Shown: piece by piece, positions 8,449 to 15,632 of the stretch
How the letters are laid out: each line of letters starts with the position of its first letter
Numbering within the stretch: position 1 is the first letter of the stretch
DNA from: Mesorhizobium sp. M2A.F.Ca.ET.046.03.2.1
Lineage (GTDB): Bacteria > Pseudomonadota > Alphaproteobacteria > Rhizobiales > Rhizobiaceae
NCBI RefSeq assembly: GCF_003952425.1
Contig: NZ_CP034449.1
Coordinates: 1,984,001-2,048,000, forward strand
Length of the DNA: 64,000 nucleotides
Direction of reading: 5' to 3'
Notes under the pieces: model-generated
Told to the model about the DNA's origin: nothing
The model's input: only the letters and a program-made list of their open reading frames with translations
Database searches by the model: none
Translations under genes and position numbers: made by a program

Positions 8449-9732
8449 TCAATTCGCCTTGCCTGCCTGATGCAGCAGCTCCCGGGCGCGCGGCATTGCC
8501 GCATCGAAACGATTCATGATGTCCTGGCAGGTTTCCCGATCCAGAAGCACGCCGGGCTTCCACTGCAGCACCCGCTTGTCGAGCGACGAGAAGATCGCCC
8601 AGACGCCCTGCTCGTAGAGTGCGCGTGACACGAAGACGGCGCCCTCCGGGTGATTGCTGAATTCCAGGCCGAGGATCACGCCTTTCTGGCGCACGCCGGT
8701 GAAGATGTCGCCGTGCCGAGCCAGCATCTCGCCCATGGCCTGTGCCATGAACTCGGTCACGGTGCCGACATTGGCAACCAGCTCAGGCCGCTGCAGCATC
8801 TCGATGACCTTGTGGGCGACGACACAGCCGAGCTCGGCCCCGCCGGTGGTCGAGATGTGGGCGGCCCCATCCTCGTTGAGCCAGCCGCCGGCCCTGTCGT
8901 TCACCAGCGTCGCGCTGATCGGATAGAGGCCGCCGGACAGGCCCTTTGCCGTCACCATGATGTCCGGCTGGACGCCATAGGCCTGCCAGCCCCACATGCT
9001 GCCGGTCCGCATCAGGCCGGTCTGAACCTCGTCGGCGATGTACATCGCGCCATGCTTTTCGCACAGCGCCTTGCAGGCGCTGAGATAGCCGTCCTTCGGC
9101 ATCGGGAAGCCGTAAGTGGCGGGGATCGTCTCCATGATCAGCGCCGCGACGTCTTCGCCCTGCAGCGCCTGCTCCATGGCGTCGATATCGTTGAAGGGGA
9201 CCTGGATGAACATCTCCGGCTGGTCGGAAAGAAAGATCTTGGTGAAGCGATCGTCGCCGGTCGCCACCGCGAGCCCCGAATGCCCGTGATAACCCTTGAT
9301 GATCGATACGATCTTGCGCCGCTTGGTGGCATAGCGGGCACTCTTGATGGCGATGTCCACCGCCTCCGCGCCGCCCGGCGCGAAGACCGCATATTTCATT
9401 CCCGGCGAGACATCGACGAGGGATTCGGCCAGCGCCGTGCGCGCCACGGAGGGGAACCAGTGATTGCCGATGTCGAAATAATCGAGCGCGCTCTTCAGGG
9501 TCTCGACCAGTTCCGGGTTGCGGTGACCGAGATTGTAGGTGCCGCCATTGAGGTGCAGGTCGATCAGGCGGCGGCCCGACATGTCGTAGAGGAAATAACC
9601 TTCCCGCTTGCCGATCACCAGATCGATCCCGGCTTTCTGCCAGAACCTGGTCTTGTCGGGATTCCAGAAACGGATTGCCTTGTCGAAAAAATCCTGCTTC
9701 GACTCGAACTTGAAGGGGCCGAAGTCGTACAT
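8449..9732 (-). CDS. Class III PLP-dependent aminotransferase or phospho-lyase
   Basis: A fold-type I class III PLP enzyme of about 427 residues. The PLP lysine lies in VTAKGLSGGLYPISA, the cofactor Asp in YIADEVQTGLMRTG, and the phosphate-binding GGAEAVDIAIKSARY is present. ATG 9732 (MYDFGPFKFES) is chosen because GGGGA lies upstream; the TTG-type extension to 9771 is unconvincing. Related proteins include ornithine/GABA-type aminotransferases and the ethanolamine-phosphate and phosphohydroxylysine phospho-lyases (AGXT2L family). The adjacent APH-fold kinase favours a phospho-lyase yielding an aldehyde, phosphate and ammonia. A true transaminase role cannot be excluded. It is divergent from the SDR at 9835. 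Confidence 0.87.
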   Translation of the reverse strand: MYDFGPFKFESKQDFFDKAIRFWNPDKTRFWQKAGIDLVIGKREGYFLYDMSGRRLIDLHLNGGTYNLGHRNPELVETLKSALDYFDIGNHWFPSVARTALAESLVDVSPGMKYAVFAPGGAEAVDIAIKSARYATKRRKIVSIIKGYHGHSGLAVATGDDRFTKIFLSDQPEMFIQVPFNDIDAMEQALQGEDVAALIMETIPATYGFPMPKDGYLSACKALCEKHGAMYIADEVQTGLMRTGSMWGWQAYGVQPDIMVTAKGLSGGLYPISATLVNDRAGGWLNEDGAAHISTTGGAELGCVVAHKVIEMLQRPELVANVGTVTEFMAQAMGEMLARHGDIFTGVRQKGVILGLEFSNHPEGAVFVSRALYEQGVWAIFSSLDKRVLQWKPGVLLDRETCQDIMNRFDAAMPRARELLHQAGKAN

Positions 9733-9834
9733 GCCTGTTTTTTCCCCAGAGATTGATCGGCGCGCACCCAAGCCGGCGAGGCTCGTCCGCCGGATGATGC
9801 AGGATTACGGGCCAGGGAGAAAGGGGTCTGAAAG

Positions 9835-10596
9835 ATGATCCTGAAGGACAGGACCGCAATCGTCACCGGGGCAGGATCGGGCATCGGCAGGGCGGCAGCT
9901 CTGATTATCGCGCGCGAGGGTGCGGTGGTCGGCGTGGCGGACCGCAGCGCTGACGGCGCGAACGCGACCGTCGACCAGATTGTTGCCGCAGGTGGCCAGG
10001 CGAAAGCGCTTGTGTTCGACCTGACCGACGATCAGGCGCTTGAAGCCTGTTTCCGCAATTTCATCGACACACAAGGCAGGATCGACATCCTGCACAATCA
10101 TGCCGGCGTACAGGTAGAGGGTGACGTGCTCGGTGTGAGCGTCAAAGGCTTCGACACGTCCTGGACGCTCAACGTGCGTGCTCACTTCCTCGGTGCCCGC
10201 ATCGTGATGCCGTTCATGAAAAAGGCGGGTCGCGGGGTCATCCTCAACACGTCATCGAGCTCCGGCGTGCTCTACGACCGCGAGATGATCGCCTATACGA
10301 CGACCAAGCACGCGGTGATCGCGATGACGAAGCAGATGGCGGGCGACTACGGCCGCTTTGGCATTCGCGTCAACGCGCTTTGCCCCGGTTGGGTCGACAC
10401 GCCGTTCAATGGCCCTTTCATCGCCCAGATGGGAGGGCGGGAAGCCATCGAAGCCTACATCCGCGAAAAAGTGCCGCTTGGTCGTTGGGCAAGCGTCGAA
10501 GAAATCGCGGAGGCGGTGCTGTTTCTTGTGTCCGACCGGTCTTCGTACATGACGGGCCAGATTCTGGTTGTCGATGGAGGAGAGACGGTGATCTAG
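9835..10596 (+). CDS. SDR-family oxidoreductase
   Basis: A 253-residue classical SDR. It has cofactor motif TGAGSGIGRAAA, HNHAG in place of the usual NNAG, catalytic Ser in NTSSSSGV, catalytic Tyr and Lys in YTTTKHAVIA, and C-terminal MTGQILVVDGGETVI. It is transcribed divergently from the PLP enzyme, with about 100 bp between the starts for shared regulation. An Asp in the VADRSADG segment suggests an NAD preference. It probably oxidises or reduces an alcohol/aldehyde of the same pathway. Confidence 0.9.
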   Translation: MILKDRTAIVTGAGSGIGRAAALIIAREGAVVGVADRSADGANATVDQIVAAGGQAKALVFDLTDDQALEACFRNFIDTQGRIDILHNHAGVQVEGDVLGVSVKGFDTSWTLNVRAHFLGARIVMPFMKKAGRGVILNTSSSSGVLYDREMIAYTTTKHAVIAMTKQMAGDYGRFGIRVNALCPGWVDTPFNGPFIAQMGGREAIEAYIREKVPLGRWASVEEIAEAVLFLVSDRSSYMTGQILVVDGGETVI

Positions 10597-11473
10597 GCGT
10601 GGGCTTCGGGAGGTTATTCGGACCGGACCGAGGAGACTGGAGTTACCAGGCTTCAGCACGCGTCGGAGGGTCCGAATGGACATCCAAGAGAATGCCCCGT
10701 CCCGCTACGTCTCACAGGTGACATCAACCTACCGAGAAATTAACCAACGGGCCCAAAATCATTCGATCTAAAACTCATCAATTTATCTGGCAGCGCTCGC
10801 TTGATTCCCGAGGCATAAGCGCAAGGCATTGATATGTAATAGTTGGTGGGCCCGGAGGACGTATTGAGTACATTGATTATTTATTTTTCGTGGGTCGAAA
10901 TCAGAAATCTTCCCGCATCGTTCCGTATGGTTCTGTGACGCAGTCGACTTTAGCTAACCCCAATGCCTCCTTTGCAAACATACGCGGCCCTTCGGAGCCA
11001 TGTTCCAAAATGACCGCAATGGGGCCGGAAGTGCCCGACCGGTTTCGGGATGATGCTGCCGACAAGCCGCCGTTTGTTTTGATGCATGTCTCCCACAATC
11101 GCTGCACATTTCTGGGAGACATGCACAGTAGCCGCCCTGCCCGACCATTCTTGAGGCCAGGCGTGCAAATTCCCAATTGCAACTTTCCGCAACCGGCCAA
11201 ATCGCGTTTTGGACGCGAAATGCGCAAAGTCAGGCGGTTGCAAATGACGCCTCGGCTGAAGGCCGCACCATCCCCGGCGAAGACATCGGCTCTCTCCACC
11301 TTAGGAGGCTGATACGGAACTTCGAAGTCGTTGCGGCGTTGCAGAGGTCGGAGAAGTGTTCTTTTCCATCGAGCGTTGCTACCATAGCCAGCTCATTGTG
11401 AAGCCGCTCACATCTGGCGTTCAAGAATTAACTATTGTAGGTTGTGGTAGGGTTGGGGAAATTGCTGATCTCC
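10597..11473. other. Long intergenic region with no convincing gene
   Basis: About 880 bp of lower-GC sequence separate the catabolic block from the regulators. Two overlapping opposite frames of about 130-140 codons (10890-11312 plus, 10901-11299 minus) have no ribosome binding site or recognisable domain. The only clear structure is the inverted repeat at 11083-11125. It may contain promoters or a small RNA, but I cannot identify one. Confidence 0.4.
11083..11125. repeat. 13-bp perfect inverted repeat with 17-nt spacer
   Basis: TGCATGTCTCCCA (11083-11095) and TGGGAGACATGCA (11113-11125) are exact reverse complements around a 17-nt spacer. There is no U-run, so an intrinsic terminator is unlikely. 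It could be a regulator-binding site, a structured RNA or a small mobile-repeat remnant. Confidence 0.6.
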
Positions 11474-12178
11474 ATGCAGACATTGTCGCAATTCATAGGC
11501 CCACGTCCGGTTGGGGAGACGTGGTCGAAGGCTGAGTGGGTCAACACCCATTTTCTCGGTGTTACCCCAAGAGCCTACAAACCCGATTCGATCATATGTC
11601 GCCAGGATGACGACGACGATACGATATTCATCGTAAAGTCAGGCTGGACCCTGCTCTACCGCGGGCTGCCGGACGGAGAACGGCAGATCATTGACACTCC
11701 CCTTTGGGGAGACATTGTCGGCTTCCGCTCCGTAGACGGACCACGGTTCGCTTCGCTAGCATCCATAACCGATGCGACTGTTTACCCGATACCAAGGAAG
11801 GCCTTGGTCGAGGGAATCTTGTCCGAGGCTACTTTCGGCAGCAAGATTGCCCACTCCCTGGCACGGATGAATGCCATTCTAGCCGAGCACCTAGTGAATG
11901 TCGGGCGGCGCAATGCAATGAGCCGGACCGCCCATTTCCTGCTCGAATTGGAGGAAAGGCTCTCCAACGTTGGCCTGTCCGCTCACGGGAAGTATGACTG
12001 CCCTCTCACTCAGAATGAACTGGCGGACATCCTCGGAATGACCCCCGTTCACGTGAACCGGACATTGAGGGAACTCCGCAGTGCCGGTCTTGTCTCGTTC
12101 AAGGCTGGCCATGTCGAGATTCTCAACCGCAAGAACCTCGTAAAATCGGCCGGGTTTGAGAAAGAGTACCTCAGCTAG
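11474..12178 (+). CDS. Crp/Fnr-family transcription regulator
   Basis: A two-domain Crp/Fnr-type regulator of about 234 residues. It has an N-terminal cyclic-nucleotide-binding-like beta-roll (IICRQDDDDDTIFIVKSGW, then DIVGFRS), a dimerisation helix, and a C-terminal winged helix (LTQNELADILGMTPVHVNRTLRELRSAGL). No Fnr-type N-terminal cysteine cluster is visible, so it is not an obvious oxygen-sensing Fnr. GTG 11444 is an alternative start; ATG 11474 gives a cleaner N-terminus. It may control the neighbouring regulator and EPS genes, but that rests only on proximity. Confidence 0.88.
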   Translation: MQTLSQFIGPRPVGETWSKAEWVNTHFLGVTPRAYKPDSIICRQDDDDDTIFIVKSGWTLLYRGLPDGERQIIDTPLWGDIVGFRSVDGPRFASLASITDATVYPIPRKALVEGILSEATFGSKIAHSLARMNAILAEHLVNVGRRNAMSRTAHFLLELEERLSNVGLSAHGKYDCPLTQNELADILGMTPVHVNRTLRELRSAGLVSFKAGHVEILNRKNLVKSAGFEKEYLS

Positions 12179-12311
12179 ATTTCTCCTGGCGAATCCAGCC
12201 TGCTCCCGCGATCGGTTTTCAATCAGCAGGCATAGCGGCGTGCCTGGGAACCTGTGGCGCGGCGTCTTCAAGGCCTGGTCGGCACCGCCTATTTGCAAAT
12301 TTACCAAAAAT

Positions 12312-12334
12312 TAACCTAGGTTAGCGACCGCTAA
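12312..12334. promoter_or_regulatory. Overlapping palindromes upstream of LuxR-type gene
   Basis: TAACCTAGGTTA (12312-12323) is a perfect 12-bp palindrome. It overlaps a second inverted repeat, TTAGCG-AC-CGCTAA (12321-12334). The pair lies about 155 bp upstream of the regulator start at 12489. This arrangement fits an operator for a dimeric regulator, possibly the adjacent Crp/Fnr or LuxR protein. No binding partner is known. Confidence 0.45.
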
Positions 12335-12488
12335 TAATACCACCCTAGAGTACGTTAGCCGTTCTTCGCTGGGGTAGGCGGGAACAGCTGTGTGGTCAGG
12401 ATGAAGCGATCCAGCCTAAAAATTCCAAATTCTGGAACAAGGGATGGTCGGCCGCCGGGGGCGGCTCGTGGGCAATAGGGTGGGTAAT

Positions 12489-13235
12489 ATGAGTTCCTCA
12501 GCTGGACTGGTTAATTACACCTCTTTGAATCAGCCAAGGGTTTCGAGTAACGGAACCGAAAATGCTCGTCATGAGCAGTGCCTTCTCATACTGGATGGAA
12601 GGGCCTTGGACCGAGAATGTCTTGCATCGGCCCTCGTAGACCACGAACTTGGCATGGCGGTCGCAGCCATGGGTTCGATCGAAGAATGGCGCATGAAGAA
12701 GGGCTCAGCCCCTCCCCTGGTCGCCATACTCTTCAACCTTGGCGGTCGGAAGGTCACCGATCATGTCACGGCCGACGAGATCAGGCGCATATCGTCTGAG
12801 TTCAAATCGATCCCTGTAGTTGTCCTGGCGGACAATGAGGACCTTGCACAGATATTGGCAGCACTCGAATGTGGCGCACGAGGCTACATTCCGACCTCAG
12901 TCGGTATCGATGTGTGTGTCGAAGCAATCAACCTTGCTGCAGCAGGAGGTATCTTTGTTCCGGCAAGCAGCGTTCTCTCCATGCGGCATCTGATCGAGTC
13001 AGAAAGCCGCGACACGCAGCCTTTGTCGAGAATGTTCACTCTAAGGCAAGCCGAGGTCGCCCAAGCGCTCTGCCGCGGGAAAGCCAACAAGGTCATCGCC
13101 TATGAGCTGAACCTGCGTGAAAGCACCGTGAAGGTGCATATCCGAAACATCATGAAGAAACTGAAGGCGACCAACCGCACGGAAGTCGCCTACAAGGTCA
13201 ACGATCTCTTCGCGGAAGGAGCTCTGCGAAAGTGA
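12489..13235 (+). CDS. LuxR/NarL-type response regulator (degenerate receiver)
   Basis: A receiver-like domain is followed by a LuxR helix-turn-helix. The N-terminal region (CLLILDGRALDRECLASAL, IPVVVLADNEDLAQILAALECGARGYI) has the CheY fold, but the usual phospho-acceptor Asp after strand 3 is replaced in the segment VAILFNLGG, so phosphorylation is doubtful. The C-terminal FTLRQAEVAQALCRGKANKV and ESTVKVHIRNIMKKL form the DNA-binding domain. ATG 12489 is chosen over GTG/TTG starts around 12444 for its compact N-terminus. It resembles the regulator on the opposite strand at 14213, and both flank the EPS genes, suggesting EPS control. Confidence 0.85.
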   Translation: MSSSAGLVNYTSLNQPRVSSNGTENARHEQCLLILDGRALDRECLASALVDHELGMAVAAMGSIEEWRMKKGSAPPLVAILFNLGGRKVTDHVTADEIRRISSEFKSIPVVVLADNEDLAQILAALECGARGYIPTSVGIDVCVEAINLAAAGGIFVPASSVLSMRHLIESESRDTQPLSRMFTLRQAEVAQALCRGKANKVIAYELNLRESTVKVHIRNIMKKLKATNRTEVAYKVNDLFAEGALRK

Positions 13236-13502
13236 AGGTCGAGGATCCTCATTGCAGTGACTAGAGCGGAATGAAATTGCCTCCGGTCACCAAGAGGGCG
13301 AGTTCAACCTGGTGTCGATGCTGGACCCACCGCGCCCGCCGGCGCGGCGCGTCCACACGATCCTGCTCAGTTCTGGTCAGCGCCTTTTTTGTGGGTGTGC
13401 ACGAATTCGCAGACCGAGCGCGCGACCTTCAGGCCGCTCGTCAAATTCGGTCATAAACCCGCGCAAGGTGACGTCTTTCTTCGGGAGCGCCCGACCAGCC
13501 GG

Positions 13503-13859
13503 TCACGCCAAGCTCCCGATATAATCTTCGGCTGGTAGCCGCTGGCCTGGCGCAGCGCCGCCCCCGGTCTCGTCCATCCGCTTCAACCGCTCAGTCGCTG
13601 AACTAGAGAAGGTATGTCTGCCCACCCAGCTCAGGGCTTCCTCGATCGTATCGAAATTCTTGTGCTGCCCGCTTAGCAACCCGAAGCCTGTCTCGAGGAA
13701 CCATTTGCCCTTTGTCGAGTAGGCTTCCTCGTCGATGCGAGTAAGGACTGCAACCAGTTGATCGAACTTCCAGACCAGGAGCCCCGACTCTCCGCCCACG
13801 ACCGTTCCAATTCGGGCTTCGTTGAGCGAAAATCCAGGAGCAATTTGTGCGTTATCCAC
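13503..13859 (-). CDS. Hypothetical protein of about 118 residues
   Basis: The frame has balanced, globular-looking composition (SGLLVWKFDQLVAVLTRID, then FDTIEEALSWVGRHTFSS) and an AGAGG about 10 bp before GTG 13859. A TTG at 13883 would extend it by eight residues. No domain is recognised. It lies between two LuxR-type regulators, convergent with the first and in the same direction as the second. Its role is unknown. Confidence 0.5.
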   Translation of the reverse strand: MDNAQIAPGFSLNEARIGTVVGGESGLLVWKFDQLVAVLTRIDEEAYSTKGKWFLETGFGLLSGQHKNFDTIEEALSWVGRHTFSSSATERLKRMDETGGGAAPGQRLPAEDYIGSLA

Positions 13860-14212
13860 CTTGATGCATCCTCTCAACTTCAAAAAAGGATGTTGAAAAT
13901 CTGTTAGCTTTAAATGGGCTGCTTCTGTCCCTCGCCCGACGACACAGGCAAATTTTTGTTAGCACACCGTCGGGCGAGTTCAAGCCTTTTCACCGATGAT
14001 CCACCGCTCGTTTTTCGCGAGATGTAACTGCCAAAGAATTTGGCCTGCCTGAGCTGAAAGCCGTGGCAAAATAGTCGACTCCGCGCAACCCGGCGAGCCC
14101 AGCGAATGTCTCCCGGTCGAACCCAGTCCTTCGAGCGTTGAGTTAGCTGCAGGCACATTGTGATTTCGCACGAAGCTCGGCCTGCGACCACGAGCAGCCC
14201 GGCGGGACTATA
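13860..14212. other. Intergenic region between hypothetical gene and LuxR-type gene
   Basis: About 350 bp with short, non-convincing frames on both strands. It contains two short, similar segments reading CCCGACGACACAGGCAAAT and CACACCGTCGGGCGAG that could pair as a weak hairpin (CGTCGGGCGAG against CTCGCCCGACG). This might serve as a terminator for the minus-strand regulator ending at 14213, but the U-run is poor. Confidence 0.35.
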
Positions 14213-15043
14213 TCAAGAAGAGGCGGCGGTCACATCGGATGAGTGCTTGAGGAAGCGGTATCCCTTTTGTGCTCCAATCAGCTCTTGCTGATCGTGGGAG
14301 GGCTGAATGGCGATCTTTTCGTTCCCTGACAGGCCATTGCCGGACGAGGGAGTGAGCACGCCGTGATTCATCGCCCAAACTGCAGCCTGAGTACGGTTGC
14401 GGACCCGAATTTTTCGAAGGATTGCCTTGACGTGTACTTTCACCGTAGCTTCGGCGATGTCAATTTTGCGCGCGATGATTTTGTTAGACTCTCCTTCGAT
14501 CAAGCAACGAAGGATACATTTTTCTCGATTCGACAAAACTGACAGCTCTCTATCCTCGTCCTCGATTTCAACAGCCACGCTTGCCAAATCACGCACCGCA
14601 TCATACTTCATAATGGGCCAAATTTCTTGAATAAAAGTCGATGTTTCCGCAGGTAACACGGTCTGGCCAAGCATAACCAATTCGATGGCCTTGATGAAGG
14701 TTTCACGAGCAGCGGCTTTGGTCAAATACGCGTCAGCCCCCGCGCGAAAGGCTGAAACTATATCGTTCGATCGACACTGATCGGCTAGCGCCACGACATG
14801 GCTGGTCGGATACATTGCTTTAAAGTCTGCAATTTGCCCAAATCCGGCATCCCCCCCAGTGCCGTCTACATCCACGATGAGCAAGATGGACCGGTGCTGG
14901 GGTAGCGATTTCTGCAGAAGATCGTGAACACAAGCCGCAGAGGAGAGAATACGAAATTTTTCTGCATCCAGGATTCGAATAAGACCCTCTCGAAGTAATT
15001 CGTTCGCCCCGACAAGCACTGTTACAAACGATTGCCTTGTCAT
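14213..15043 (-). CDS. LuxR/NarL-type response regulator
   Basis: A receiver domain (VTVLVGANELLREGLIRIL, then SILLIVDVDGTGGD) carries a candidate phospho-acceptor Asp, with KAAARETFIKAIELV in the usual Lys region. A LuxR helix-turn-helix follows (LSNREKCILRCLIEGESNK, IAEATVKVHVKAILRK). ATG 15043 is preferred because AGAGGAAG lies 6-7 bp upstream; the longer frame to 15115 is arginine-rich. A C-terminal tail of about 55 residues follows the HTH. It is divergent from the EPS export gene with a repeated operator-like element in between, so EPS regulation and autoregulation are likely but inferred. Confidence 0.88.
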   Translation of the reverse strand: MTRQSFVTVLVGANELLREGLIRILDAEKFRILSSAACVHDLLQKSLPQHRSILLIVDVDGTGGDAGFGQIADFKAMYPTSHVVALADQCRSNDIVSAFRAGADAYLTKAAARETFIKAIELVMLGQTVLPAETSTFIQEIWPIMKYDAVRDLASVAVEIEDEDRELSVLSNREKCILRCLIEGESNKIIARKIDIAEATVKVHVKAILRKIRVRNRTQAAVWAMNHGVLTPSSGNGLSGNEKIAIQPSHDQQELIGAQKGYRFLKHSSDVTAASS

Positions 15044-15632
15044 CACAACTTCCTCTAACCTGTGGCGCTCGACGTCCCTAAGACCCGGTGTAGTGCCCGG
15101 CACGCAACGCGCCAACCGCCCTAATTCCTTGGCCTAAATTACCTTACGCCACGATATCCCATGCCAAGATACCCTCTTTAGGCGCCCAAATACCCTCTTT
15201 AGGCGTAGGGCAGCATCGTCGAGGACTATCCGGATTCTCAAACCCAAAGCCTCGATCGGGTTTGCGGCTAGGAGGCGTATATGGTGATCTCCTCGTTCTC
15301 CAAAGCTTGGACGATGAAATCGGGAGGATGTCCCAGCCGTCCTGCAGATGTATGTTGGGCCGCAGGCGGTTCGAGACGCTTTGTCGGCCGACCAATCCCG
15401 GCTGTTCGCCGCGTTCGATCGCCTTGTCTCGTTTGCCGTCAAAGAGGTTCGTCTGCGGCGCAGCAATCTCATCATTGAACGAGCCCGCGCAGGCGGTGTT
15501 TATCCGGAAGGAGTGCCCACAAAGGATAGTTGTGCCGTTGGAGGTGAAGGGTCACGATAAGGCGCAGCCTTTGCTCGGCTCGACCAGTTCGAGACGGGAT
15601 GGTCACCACTGAAAAAGTGAAGGTCACGTGCC
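15044..15632. other. Divergent regulatory region between LuxR gene and EPS export gene
   Basis: About 590 bp without a convincing gene. It holds the tandem repeat at 15169-15205 about 130 bp upstream of the minus-strand regulator, and the leader of the EPS export gene. Frames of 65-135 codons here lack domains and ribosome binding sites. Confidence 0.5.
15169..15205. promoter_or_regulatory. Tandem operator-like repeat (ATACCCTCTTTAGGCG x2, 21-bp period)
   Basis: Exact 16-bp copies at 15169-15184 and 15190-15205 have starts exactly 21 bp apart, two helical turns. They would place two regulator dimers on the same DNA face. The location, in the divergent promoter region of a LuxR-type regulator and an EPS export gene, supports an operator. 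The binding protein is unknown; the adjacent regulators are candidates. Confidence 0.6.

Noticed and set aside
10890..11312. Opposed frames of 132-140 codons between the SDR and Crp/Fnr genes
   Set aside because: No ribosome binding site, no domain, and the two strands mirror each other around an inverted repeat. Not enough to call a gene.
11340..11530. Plus-strand frame reading VKPLTSGVQELTIVGCGRVG overlapping the Crp/Fnr start
   Set aside because: It looks like a Rossmann start, but there is no start codon context, it ends after about 70 residues, and it overlaps the better-supported regulator.
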